A stretch of DNA of 14,076 nt from an uncultured Oscillospiraceae bacterium (GTDB lineage: Bacteria; Bacillota; Clostridia; Oscillospirales; Oscillospiraceae): positions 1-14,076 of the forward strand of contig CAJULZ010000076.1 of the NCBI GenBank assembly GCA_910587205.1. The letters run 5' to 3'. The position numbers and the translations under genes were made by a program. Position 1 is the stretch's first letter; the number at the start of each line of letters is the position of its first letter. This document shows positions 6,995 to 14,044 of this stretch, piece after piece. The notes under the pieces were generated by a model, which searched no databases, was not told the origin of the DNA, and was given only the letters and a program-made list of their open reading frames with translations.

Positions 6995-7071
6995 GCGCCC
7001 GTAGTTCAATTGGATAGAGCGTCAGATTCCGGTTCTGAATGTTGGGGGTTCGAGTCCCTTCGGGCGTACCA
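6995..7071 (+). tRNA. tRNA-Arg (anticodon CCG)
   Basis: A full cloverleaf of 77 bases can be drawn. The acceptor stem is GCGCCCG (6995-7001) with CGGGCGT (7061-7067), including one G-U pair. The D arm is GTTC/GAGC. The anticodon stem is TCAGA/TCTGA around loop TTCCGGT, anticodon CCG at 7029-7031. The T arm has loop TTCGAGT with two G-U pairs at its base. Discriminator A is followed by an encoded CCA (7069-7071). It reads the CGG arginine codon, which is frequent in the genes of this GC-rich window. Confidence 0.95.
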
Positions 7072-7078
7072 TGATGGG

Positions 7079-7115
7079 TTGACAGGCCGCCAAGATAGGC
7101 GGCCTGTCAATTTTT
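7079..7115 (+). terminator. Rho-independent terminator of tRNA-Arg
   Basis: A perfect 13-base-pair stem, TTGACAGGCCGCC (7079-7091) with GGCGGCCTGTCAA (7098-7110), loop AAGATA, followed by TTTTT. It begins 8 bases after the tRNA CCA end. Confidence 0.92.
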
Positions 7116-7139
7116 CTCCAATAAGTTTTCAAATTATTG

Positions 7140-7176
7140 AAGCCACAGTGATTTTCGTCACTGTGGCTTTCATTTT
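7140..7176 (+). terminator. Second hairpin with T-rich tail, just before the recombinase fragment
   Basis: A perfect 12-base-pair stem, AAGCCACAGTGA (7140-7151) with TCACTGTGGCTT (7158-7169), loop TTTTCG, then TCATTTT. It could be a second terminator, or a leader hairpin that limits read-through into the recombinase gene, whose ribosome site begins about 4 bases later. Confidence 0.65.
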
Positions 7177-7194
7177 GTGAAAGGACAGATTTTT

Positions 7195-7677
7195 ATGAAC
7201 GCAATTGAAAAAAGCAAGGCCATTCGGACTGGTTTACGCAAAGGTTTCCAGGATGGCACCTCCAAGATGGCCCAGCGCAAGTGCTATGGATATGACACTG
7301 ACCCGGACGGTGAGTTGGTCATTAACCCTGATGAGGCTGCCACTGTTTGCTGGATCTTCGAACACTACCTCAGCGGCGACAGTTTGGGCAAGATTGCTAC
7401 TGGGCTGGAGGAGCGAAGTATTCCCTCCCCCACAGGTAAGCCCAGGTGGAGCAGAGAAGCCCTAAACAAACTGTTGTCCAATGAAAAATACACGGGTCGG
7501 GTGCTGCTCCAGAAAACGATCAGCGTGGGCAGCGCTAAAATCAAAAATGATGGCTTTATGGATCGGTATCTCTACTCTGATCCCCATCAAGCCATCATTT
7601 CTGATGAGGTATTTAGGGCAGTCCAGCAGAAAAAGATGCGGCACGTAAATTGTTCGGAGCAAAGGCACGCTACGTAA
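7195..7677 (+). CDS. Truncated serine recombinase (recombinase-domain fragment)
   Basis: 160 residues matching the middle 'Recombinase' domain of large serine recombinases (phage/ICE integrases): KSKAIRTGLRKGFQDGTSKM, RKCYGYDTDPDGELVINPDE, WIFEHYLSGDSLGKIATGL, IPSPTGKPRW and LLSNEKYTGRVLLQKT, ending DPHQAIISDEVFRAVQQKK. The N-terminal resolvase domain with the catalytic serine is absent, and so is the C-terminal zinc-ribbon and coiled-coil region. It cannot recombine DNA alone. The ATG at 7195 has AAAGGA at 7180-7185, 9 bases upstream; a reading from GTG 7177 would place the start inside that ribosome site. Base composition is visibly less GC-rich than that of the neighbours, which suggests acquisition. 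The last residues after QQKKM do not look like the family and may be a frameshifted or fused tail. Lies downstream of tRNA-Arg and tail to tail with the PAP2 gene. Confidence 0.8.
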   Translation: MNAIEKSKAIRTGLRKGFQDGTSKMAQRKCYGYDTDPDGELVINPDEAATVCWIFEHYLSGDSLGKIATGLEERSIPSPTGKPRWSREALNKLLSNEKYTGRVLLQKTISVGSAKIKNDGFMDRYLYSDPHQAIISDEVFRAVQQKKMRHVNCSEQRHAT

Positions 7678-7698
7678 GTGCTTTTCTGAATAACCGGC

Positions 7699-8595
7699 CT
7701 AAACGTTTTTCATTGAAGGTGTTCTTGTCACTCTGCTCACCGGGAACAGCAGGCGGCAAATTATCACCAGCGCTGTCACGCCCACAGCAAAACCTACAGC
7801 CGTATCCGACAGGTAATGCGCCCCCATTACGATGCGGGAAACCGCCACCGCCAGCGCCCAGCCAAATCCAACGCAAAAGAGGACGGCCTGCCGGTGCTTC
7901 CACTGGGGCCGAAGTACCGGCAGCAGCGACAGCAGCATCAGGCTGGACGAATTGGCGGAGTGCCCGGAGGGGAAGCTCTTAAACTCCTCTTTTGGCACGC
8001 CTGCGGCGGTCAGCGCGTCCCGCAGTTCGGTACCCGGCTGCCACCAGGGCATGAAGTACGCCCGGGCGTCACTGGCTACCAGCCGCATCCTGGCCCTGCC
8101 CCATGGGATTTTGATGAAGTTGACCACCAGGATATCCGCGAAAATCACCAGCAGAAAGACAGCCGCCACGCGGAGTACAATCCCGCGGTCCGCGTCCCGG
8201 CACAGGGACACCACCTCCCAGACCGTCAGGCCCGTGCAGCCCACGCCGATGAGCGCCGCCAGCCAGACAGGGATATCCAAATACCCAGTGGGCAGCACCG
8301 CAGCCATGGCCCCGCCGGAGAGGATGAACCAGCACCCGGCAATCGTCTGCAGCACCCTCAGCAGCCGCTTCTCCCGGCTCCGGGCGGACAGCAGCATGGC
8401 CCCGGCGGCGGCAAATCCCAGCGCCGCCGGATACTCCCCGAACCCCGCCAGCAGCCGCCCCGGCGTATTGTCCGGGTTATACAGGGCCAGGGAGATGGGG
8501 TAATCCGCAAAGCTGCCCACCGCCAGCATGACCAGCAAAACCGCCGCCGCTGTCAGCAGCACCCGCTTGGAGGGCAACGGATCGACGTAGTTCAT
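7699..8595 (-). CDS. PAP2-family membrane phosphatase
   Basis: 298 residues with about six hydrophobic segments. The three phosphatase motifs of the PAP2 family are present: K162-x4-R167 with R169 (KIPWGRAR), PSGH at 209-212, and SRIVMGAHYLSD with Arg254, His260 and Asp264. Family members remove phosphate from lipid phosphates such as phosphatidate, undecaprenyl-PP or phosphatidylglycerol-P at the outer face of the membrane; the substrate here cannot be told. An insert of about 40 residues lies between the first and second motifs (WWQPGTELRDALTAAGVPKE). The ATG at 8595 shares its first base with the esterase stop (TGATG), and GGGAGG lies 7 bases upstream, so I prefer it to the GTG at 8598. 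Translation is probably coupled to the esterase. Confidence 0.9.
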   Translation of the reverse strand: MNYVDPLPSKRVLLTAAAVLLVMLAVGSFADYPISLALYNPDNTPGRLLAGFGEYPAALGFAAAGAMLLSARSREKRLLRVLQTIAGCWFILSGGAMAAVLPTGYLDIPVWLAALIGVGCTGLTVWEVVSLCRDADRGIVLRVAAVFLLVIFADILVVNFIKIPWGRARMRLVASDARAYFMPWWQPGTELRDALTAAGVPKEEFKSFPSGHSANSSSLMLLSLLPVLRPQWKHRQAVLFCVGFGWALAVAVSRIVMGAHYLSDTAVGFAVGVTALVIICRLLFPVSRVTRTPSMKNV

Positions 8596-9719
8596 CACAG
8601 CACCTCCCGCATCATGGCGGCGATCTCCGCCATCAGGTCTTCGCCCTGGGGCATAACGCCGATCTGGTCGGCAAAGCCGTGGCCCAGCCCCCGGTAAACA
8701 ATGGTTTTCAGCCTGCCCCCCGCCCTGACCGCGTGGCGAGCGTAGGCGAAGTCCTCGAAAACCAGAAAGTCGTGTTCGCCAAAGGCCAGCAGCGTGGGCG
8801 GCAGGTCATGGAAATCGTCCAGGATAGGCGAAGCGTAGATGTGCTCCGGCTTTTCGTGTCCCTGTAAGTACACGTTGTCCAGCATATTCCCACCACCGCC
8901 GCTGACCAGCATTCCCATCATGCGGAACATGGCGTCGATCATCTTTCCATGGCGCTTGCTCTTGTGATACTTGGCCGGATCGACCCCGTGATAGAATTCC
9001 GTGTGGGTTCCGGCGATGTTCACCGCTGGGTAGATGAGGGCTTGCAGCCCCACCATGCCGGTCCCTTCCTCCCGGTCCCGGAGGGTGACCGCCGCCGCCA
9101 GGTTGCCCCCGGCGGAATCGCCGGACACCGCCAGCTTTTTCTTCGCCGCGCCCAGCTCCTCCGCGTGGCCGAATGCCCAACGGGTAGCGGCCCAGCAGTC
9201 GTCCAGCGGCTGGGGATAGTGGTGTTCCGGGCACAGGCGGTAGTCCACGTTGAGCACCACACAATCCAGCTCCCGTACCAGCACCTTGCACATCTGCTCC
9301 ACGATATCCGGGCCGCCGCCGAAAAACCCGCCGCCGTGATAGTAGACCAGCATGGGCAGCCCCTGTCCGGCGTTGGTGCGTTTGTAGATGCGTACCGGCA
9401 CCTGATAGCCGTCGGCGCTCTCTACGGTGACGCGCCGGGTGCCTACCCCTTCCGTCACCACGTAATCTCCCTTGTATTCCCCGAACATTTTCCGGGGCAT
9501 GGCAATCTGCTCCGCCACCGTGGCGTTGGCCTTGGGCTTGGGCATAAAACGGCTCAGCAACGGCATCAAACGCATGGACTTGGCCAGACGGGGATCCATA
9601 TCCCCGTCCGCCCCCCCTTCCGGGATGGGTTTGACCAGGATGGGTACGCCGTCCTTTTCCACCCTCTGTACCCCTTTGCGAAGGGACTCCAACAACGCCG
9701 CGTCATACTTTCTCCCCAT
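8595..9719 (-). CDS. Alpha/beta-hydrolase, HSL-type (family IV) esterase
   Basis: 374 residues, soluble, without signal peptide. It carries the hormone-sensitive-lipase family set: oxyanion motif HGGG at 128-131 (YYHGGGFFGGG), nucleophile Ser202 in GDSAGG, the VDYRLCPEHHYPQPLDD segment before it, Asp317 in GEHDF and His347 in GLGHGF. Enzymes of this family cleave esters of short acyl chains, including acetyl groups on small sugars and drugs. A basic N-terminal cap region of about 100 residues precedes the fold. The ATG at 9719 is fixed by GGGAGG 7 bases upstream; the frame extends to 9797 but that part is AT-rich promoter DNA. First gene of a two-gene unit with the PAP2 phosphatase, divergent from the AraC regulator and GH3 glycosidase, which suggests shared control. 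Confidence 0.92.
   Translation of the reverse strand: MGRKYDAALLESLRKGVQRVEKDGVPILVKPIPEGGADGDMDPRLAKSMRLMPLLSRFMPKPKANATVAEQIAMPRKMFGEYKGDYVVTEGVGTRRVTVESADGYQVPVRIYKRTNAGQGLPMLVYYHGGGFFGGGPDIVEQMCKVLVRELDCVVLNVDYRLCPEHHYPQPLDDCWAATRWAFGHAEELGAAKKKLAVSGDSAGGNLAAAVTLRDREEGTGMVGLQALIYPAVNIAGTHTEFYHGVDPAKYHKSKRHGKMIDAMFRMMGMLVSGGGGNMLDNVYLQGHEKPEHIYASPILDDFHDLPPTLLAFGEHDFLVFEDFAYARHAVRAGGRLKTIVYRGLGHGFADQIGVMPQGEDLMAEIAAMMREVL
8603..8608 (-). promoter_or_regulatory. Ribosome binding site deciding the PAP2 start
   Basis: GGGAGG on the minus strand, 7 bases before ATG 8595 and inside the last codons of the esterase gene. It favours the ATG, with a one-base overlap, over the GTG one codon earlier. 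Confidence 0.7.
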
Positions 9720-9753
9720 GTGAAAACCTCCCAAAATCAAATTGGATACCATC

Positions 9754-9782
9754 ATCTTATCACAGCAGATTGACAATGTATT
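9754..9782 (-). promoter_or_regulatory. Possible promoter of the esterase-PAP2 unit
   Basis: On the minus strand an extended -10 TGATAAGAT (9754-9762) lies 34 bases before the esterase ATG. The -35 at 17 bases (AATACA, 9777-9782) is weak and falls inside the opposing AraC promoter, so the two would compete. Confidence 0.4.
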
Positions 9783-9798
9783 ATAAAAATGATACATA
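9770..9798 (+). promoter_or_regulatory. Promoter of the AraC-family regulator
   Basis: A consensus TTGACA (9770-9775) is followed after 17 bases by TACATA (9793-9798), a moderate -10. An inverted repeat spans the gap between the boxes, which fits autoregulation. Confidence 0.5.
9776..9797. repeat. Inverted repeat in the divergent promoter region, possible operator
   Basis: ATGTAT (9776-9781) and ATACAT (9792-9797) are perfect inverted arms separated by 10 AT-rich bases. They lie between the -35 and -10 boxes of the AraC promoter and over the -35 region of the opposing promoter. The position suits an operator for both units. The short AT-rich arms could also arise by chance. Confidence 0.4.
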
Positions 9799-9822
9799 TA
9801 TTACAGAAAGGACGGTGATCCC

Positions 9823-11031
9823 GTGGATTTAGAGACCCTGACCACATGGTGCCACAGTCTTGCCAAGGCATACTCTACCGGCATCCGGCTGTATCGGGGC
9901 GGGGAACCGCTCTACTTCTACTCTGTCTACCCCCTGCACCCCGATCCGGCAGGACCATATATCCCCAAAATATTGGAATGTGAGGCGGAGGCGGGGATCA
10001 TCACCACTCCCGCCTATCAATTTTATGGCTTCCTGGCGGTGGAGCCGGGGCTGTGGGTGATCCTCGGCCCCACCCGGGCGCTGCGGGGCGACGGACGGGA
10101 ACTGGACGAGCTGCTTGCCCTGCTGGCAGTTCCAGCCGAGGAGCGGGAAGGCTATACCCAGGCGTTACGCAGTGCCCCGGTCATCAGCGCCCACCGCATG
10201 GCGTGGCTGTTGTCCTCCTTGGTCACAGCCCTGCGGGGCCAGCCCTTCCCAGTGGAACAGGTATGGTTGGATATCCGCCCCGAGGACAGTCAACAGTCTG
10301 TACACGCCAGCCATGCCCGGCAGCGTCTGGAGAGCACCGATGACGCCGACGCCCATCAGCTGGTGCGGCAGAGCTATGCCTGGGAGCAGTTGGTCACCTC
10401 CTACATTGAGGACGGCAGGCCGGAGACTTTGCGGGAGCTGTTCTCCGCCCCGCCCCGGGTGGCGGCGGGCCGCATGGCCCAGGACAGCCTTCGGCAGGTG
10501 CGGAACATGGGCATCTGCACCGCTGCGCTGGCCTCCCGTGCGGCCATCCGGGGTGGGCTGGATCCCCAGGACGCTTTCCTGGCCTCCGACCTGTACATCC
10601 AGAAGCTGGAGCTTATGACCGACCCCGCCGCCATCGAGCGGCTCATCCAGGAGATGATGATCGCCTACGCCCAGCGGGTGGAGCGGCTTCGGGGGCCCCA
10701 GGCGGGACAGGACCGGTTTTTCCGCCTGTGCGCCCAGTATGTCTCCCAGAACATCTTCACTACCATCCGGGCGGAACAGATGGCCAGGGAACTGGGGTAC
10801 ACCCGGGCCTACCTGTGCACCCGATTCAAGCAGGAAACCGGAATTTCCCTCACCCGGTACGTCCAGCAGGAGAAAGTGGCGGAAGCCAAGCACCTGCTGC
10901 GGTTCACCGACCAAGAACTGGGGGATATCGCGGCGCTGTTGGATTTCTCCTCCCAGAGCCATTTCCAGACCGTGTTCAAGCAGGTCACCGGGGAGACACC
11001 CATGGCCTACCGCCGGAGCAGCCAGGTATAA
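9823..11031 (+). CDS. AraC-family transcriptional regulator
   Basis: 402 residues. The last about 105 residues form the AraC double helix-turn-helix: first helix pair IRAEQMARELGYTRAYLCTR, then FKQETGISLTRYVQQEKV, second pair LGDIAALLDFSSQSHFQTVF, ending FKQVTGETPMAYRR. The N-terminal about 290 residues match no sensor I can name; they begin with LTTWCHSLAKAYSTGIRLYR and contain QFYGFLAVEPGLWVILGPTR, a pattern often seen in clostridial AraC regulators. The start is GTG 9823 with AAAGGA 10 bases upstream; no other in-frame start is near. It lies 104 bases before the GH3 gene, in the same direction, and divergent from the esterase. It is likely to control one or both, perhaps in response to a small glycoside. 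Confidence 0.93.
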   Translation: MDLETLTTWCHSLAKAYSTGIRLYRGGEPLYFYSVYPLHPDPAGPYIPKILECEAEAGIITTPAYQFYGFLAVEPGLWVILGPTRALRGDGRELDELLALLAVPAEEREGYTQALRSAPVISAHRMAWLLSSLVTALRGQPFPVEQVWLDIRPEDSQQSVHASHARQRLESTDDADAHQLVRQSYAWEQLVTSYIEDGRPETLRELFSAPPRVAAGRMAQDSLRQVRNMGICTAALASRAAIRGGLDPQDAFLASDLYIQKLELMTDPAAIERLIQEMMIAYAQRVERLRGPQAGQDRFFRLCAQYVSQNIFTTIRAEQMARELGYTRAYLCTRFKQETGISLTRYVQQEKVAEAKHLLRFTDQELGDIAALLDFSSQSHFQTVFKQVTGETPMAYRRSSQV

Positions 11032-11088
11032 ATAGCCCCGCATTTTGTAATGAGCTGAACGAATCTGCAATCCATTTGCGCCCCAATC

Positions 11089-11097
11089 TGCTATTAT
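11089..11097 (+). promoter_or_regulatory. Possible extended -10 promoter before GH3
   Basis: TGCTATTAT, an extended -10 element, lies 39 bases before the GH3 start. No clear -35 is found 16-18 bases upstream, as expected for a promoter that needs an activator such as the AraC protein encoded just before it. Confidence 0.4.
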
Positions 11098-11135
11098 GGT
11101 ACCATCAATCAAAATACGAAAAGGAGTGGAATCGC

Positions 11136-13535
11136 ATGATGCAGGAAGTTCAAAAACAGGCGCGGGAACTGGTGGCCCAAATGACGCTGGAGGAGAAAGC
11201 GTCCCTGTGCTCCGGGAAAAACTTCTGGGAGAGCAAGGCGGTGGAACGGCTGGGGGTGCGCTCCTTCATGCTCACCGACGGCCCCCACGGCCTGCGCAAG
11301 CAGGCGGGGGCGGCGGACCACCTGGGGTTGAACGCCTCGGTGCCCGCCACCTGCTTCCCGCCCGCCGCCGCCACGGCGTGCAGCTTCGACCGGGCACTGC
11401 TGCGGGAAGTCGGTACGGCCATGGGCGAGGAGTGCCGGGCGGAGGAGGTAGGAATCATCCTGGGCCCCGCCGCCAACATCAAGCGCAGCCCCCTGTGCGG
11501 GCGGAATTTTGAGTATTTCTCCGAGGATCCGCTGGTCACGGGCGAGAGCGCCGCGGGGCTCATCGAGGGCATCCAGGGCCAGAATGTGGGTGCCTGCATG
11601 AAGCACTACCTGGCCAACAACCAAGAGAAGGCCCGGGTCAGTTCCAACTCGGTGGTAGACCAGCGGGCCCTGCGGGAAATCTACCTGGCGGGCTTCGAAA
11701 AGGCTGTAAAGGAGGCCCAGCCCTGGACGCTGATGTGCTCCTACAACAAGATCAATAGCGTCTACGCCTCCGACCACAAGGAGCTGATGACCGATGTGCC
11801 CCGGGGCGAATGGGGCTTCCAGGGGGCCATCATGACCGACTGGGGGGCCATGAACGACCGGGTGGAGGCCATCAAGGCAGGACTGGACTTGGAGATGCCA
11901 GGGCCTTGCGATGGGAACGACGACAAAATCGTCCAAGCCGTCCGGGAGGGCCGGCTGGACGAAACGCTGGTGGATGCCTGCGCCGCCCGGATGGTAGAGC
12001 TGGCCCTGCGGGTGGCGCAAAACACCAAAACGACCTACAATCAGGCGGCCCACCACGAGCTGGCCGGACGGGCCGCCCGGGAGAGCGCGGTACTGCTGCG
12101 CCGGGGCTCGGCCCTTCCCTTGAAAGAGGGCACAAAGCTGGCGGTTATCGGGGACTTCGCCCGCCACCCCAGGTACCAGGGGGCTGGCTCCAGCAAGATC
12201 AACCCCACCCAGCTCACCAGCCTGTGTGGCGCGCTGGACGCAAGAGGGGTCAAGTACACCTACGCCCACGGCTTCGAGGCCGATGGCGGCGTAGACGAGG
12301 CGCTGATCGCCCAGGCAGCGCAGACCGCCCGGGGCGCGGATGTGGCAGTGGTGATGCTGGGCCTGCCGGACAGCTTTGAGAGTGAGGGCTTTGACCGCGT
12401 TCACATGGATCTGCCGGAGAACCAGAGCCGGCTGATGGGGGCACTGGTCAAGACGGGTACCCCCATCGTGGCGGTGCTCAGCACCGGCGGGGCGGTGCTG
12501 CTGCCCTGGCGGGAGCAGGTGGACAGCATTCTGCTGATGTACCTGGGCGGACAGAACAGCGGCAGCGCTGTGGCGGATCTGCTGCTGGGCAAGGCGAACC
12601 CCTGCGGCAAGCTGGCGGAAACCTGGCCGCTGGCGCTGGAGGGCACCCCCTGCCATGGATTTTTTGGGAACGGCGGCAACGTGGAGTACCGGGAGAGCGT
12701 CTACGTGGGCTACCGCTATTATGACAAGGCCCGCAAAGAGGTGGCCTATCCCTTCGGCCACGGCCTGAGCTACACCGAGTTCGAGTATACGAACCTGACC
12801 CTGTCCGCCCAGGAGCTGGACGAGGGCGGCAGCCTGACGGTTCAGGTCACGGTGAAGAACACCGGCGCGCGGGCTGGGAAAGAGGTGGTTCAGCTCTATG
12901 TGGCCCCGCCTGCCGGTGGGATGTTCCGCCCGGTGCGGGAGCTGCGGGCGTATTCCAAGGTAGAGCTGGCTCCCGGTGAGAGCAGGACGGTGGAGCTGAC
13001 CCTGGGTGGCCGCGCCTTCGCCTATTATGACGTCCAGGCCAAGGATTGGCGGGTGGACAGTGGGACATACATGGTGGAAGCCGGCTCCTCCAGCCGGGAC
13101 ATCCGGCTGATGCAGGCGGTAAAAGTCCGGGGGATGGCCCCCAACACGGTGCTGAATGAAAAAATCCCCGCCTACTGCGATCCGGCCAGCCAATGGCCCG
13201 TATCCAAGGAGCAGTTTGAGATTGTGCTGGGCCACCCGGTGCCCCCGGAGCGGAGCCTGCGCCCCTTCACCACCAACTCCACTCTGGGCGAGGTTCAAAC
13301 CAGCTTTGTAGGACGGTTCTTCGTCAAGCAGGTCAAGGCCAACATGGCCAAGACTATGGGCGGCGGAGAAGGGATGGAGGAGTTCAGCAAGATCATCGAC
13401 GCCATGCTGGAGGATATGCCTTTGCGGCAGCTGGCCATGCTGTCTGGAGGGGCAATGACCCCTGCCGTCATGGACGGGCTGGTGGAGATGATGAACGGGC
13501 GTTTCTTCCGCGGTCTGAAGAAAATGCGCGGGTGA
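11136..13535 (+). CDS. Glycoside hydrolase family 3 beta-glycosidase (beta-glucosidase-like)
   Basis: 799 residues without signal peptide, so probably cytoplasmic. Domains in order: the (beta/alpha)8 barrel with LTDGPHGLR, GRNFEYFSEDP, KHYLANNQE and nucleophile Asp235 in IMTDWGA; the alpha/beta sandwich with DSFESEGFDRVHMDLPENQ, where Glu417 (or Glu415) is the likely acid/base; a fibronectin-III-like domain from YPFGHGLSYTEFEY to GTYMVEAG; and a C-terminal extension of about 110 residues (from LNEKIPAYCDP) rich in Met and Gly (AMLSGGAMTPAVMDGLVEMM). No PA14 insert is seen. The enzyme would release terminal beta-linked sugars such as glucose or xylose from short glycosides; the exact sugar cannot be read. 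ATG 11136 has AAGGAG 9 bases upstream; readings from 10728 overlap the AraC gene. No transporter gene accompanies it here. Confidence 0.93.
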   Translation: MMQEVQKQARELVAQMTLEEKASLCSGKNFWESKAVERLGVRSFMLTDGPHGLRKQAGAADHLGLNASVPATCFPPAAATACSFDRALLREVGTAMGEECRAEEVGIILGPAANIKRSPLCGRNFEYFSEDPLVTGESAAGLIEGIQGQNVGACMKHYLANNQEKARVSSNSVVDQRALREIYLAGFEKAVKEAQPWTLMCSYNKINSVYASDHKELMTDVPRGEWGFQGAIMTDWGAMNDRVEAIKAGLDLEMPGPCDGNDDKIVQAVREGRLDETLVDACAARMVELALRVAQNTKTTYNQAAHHELAGRAARESAVLLRRGSALPLKEGTKLAVIGDFARHPRYQGAGSSKINPTQLTSLCGALDARGVKYTYAHGFEADGGVDEALIAQAAQTARGADVAVVMLGLPDSFESEGFDRVHMDLPENQSRLMGALVKTGTPIVAVLSTGGAVLLPWREQVDSILLMYLGGQNSGSAVADLLLGKANPCGKLAETWPLALEGTPCHGFFGNGGNVEYRESVYVGYRYYDKARKEVAYPFGHGLSYTEFEYTNLTLSAQELDEGGSLTVQVTVKNTGARAGKEVVQLYVAPPAGGMFRPVRELRAYSKVELAPGESRTVELTLGGRAFAYYDVQAKDWRVDSGTYMVEAGSSSRDIRLMQAVKVRGMAPNTVLNEKIPAYCDPASQWPVSKEQFEIVLGHPVPPERSLRPFTTNSTLGEVQTSFVGRFFVKQVKANMAKTMGGGEGMEEFSKIIDAMLEDMPLRQLAMLSGGAMTPAVMDGLVEMMNGRFFRGLKKMRG

Positions 13536-13764
13536 CCGCCTGATCGTTCCGTGCCCACAAAGGACTTTGCCTTGGCATATCATGCATAGAATCCAATCCT
13601 GTACCTCAACCTTGTTGTACCACAACGCTTTCAAAAAAAGCGATTTTGTCACATTGCCCAGGTTGAAAGCTACATTTTGACCTCGTTTCAGGCTGAAATA
13701 CAGCTTTTTATTTGAAAACCATCCGTGATATACTGAGGTCCTGTACTGGCAGGGTTTGCTATAA
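13536..13764. other. AT-richer non-coding stretch with weak hairpins
   Basis: No convincing gene. The stretch is clearly less GC-rich than the GH3 gene before it. It holds short inverted repeats: CGCTTT/AAAGCG at 13626-13642 followed by ATTTT, GTTGT/ACAAC around 13613-13626, and TTTCAG/CTGAAA at 13686-13698. Two extended -10 elements lie near its end, TGATATACT and TGCTATAAT (13757-13765), both without a good -35. It may be the worn edge of an inserted segment. Confidence 0.5.
13666..13709 (+). terminator. Possible weak terminator after GH3
   Basis: AAAGCT..ATTT (13666-13677) pairs with AAAT..AGCTTT (13696-13707), with two mismatches between the paired blocks, and a T run follows. The stem is AT-rich and lies 130 bases past the GH3 stop, so the call is weak. 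Confidence 0.3.
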
Positions 13765-14044
13765 TTGCACGAAACAAATTTGTGCTGTAATCAGTTGGCG
13801 TTGCTCCGGCACTTGGCCCGGTTCGATTTATTGCATGATGAGGACTATCTGGAAAAGCTAAAAATGCGGGGTGAGGCAGGATGCAACCGGCCGGTCCGCT
13901 GGTCGAGATCCTCCATCAAGCTGCGGACACAGCATGAACACATCCTTCGTGAATTTCTGGAACAACGGCCGCGGCATCTGCATCGCCGAGATGCCGGAGC
14001 TGGAGGAGCTGTGCCAGGAACTTATTAAGTTGGCAACTAAATAA
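13765..14044 (+). pseudogene. Decayed small gene of unknown function, two frameshifts
   Basis: Three consecutive pieces in different frames read like one protein. Piece 1 (from 13765): NQLALLRHLARFDLLHDEDY, then LEKLKMRGEAGCN. Piece 2 (about 13881-13937, frame shifted): QPAGPLVEILHQAADTA, then a stop. Piece 3 (13934-14044, shifted again): MNTSFVNFWNNGRGICIAEM, then PELEELCQELIKLATK and TAA. Each junction needs one restored base, so two single-base deletions would explain the present state. No normal start codon or ribosome site precedes piece 1, and an in-frame TAA lies directly upstream, so the N-terminus is lost or starts at TTG. I do not recognise the family; the helical, acidic, short form resembles accessory proteins of mobile elements, which is only a guess. 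Confidence 0.5.

Noticed and set aside
6995..7700. Attachment-site duplication of the tRNA-Arg 3' end
   Set aside because: I looked for a second copy of the T-arm and acceptor end downstream and saw none; serine recombinases also usually do not use tRNA ends.
9720..9797. Upstream extension of the esterase frame
   Set aside because: The added 26 codons are AT-rich promoter sequence; GGGAGG 7 bases before ATG 9719 fixes the start.
10728..11135. Upstream extension of the GH3 frame
   Set aside because: It would overlap the helix-turn-helix part of the AraC gene and cross the promoter and AAGGAG site; the enzyme fold begins after 11136.
11109..13652. Minus-strand open frame of 847 codons
   Set aside because: It lies opposite the clear GH3 gene, has no recognisable domain and no ribosome site; a shadow of high-GC codon use.
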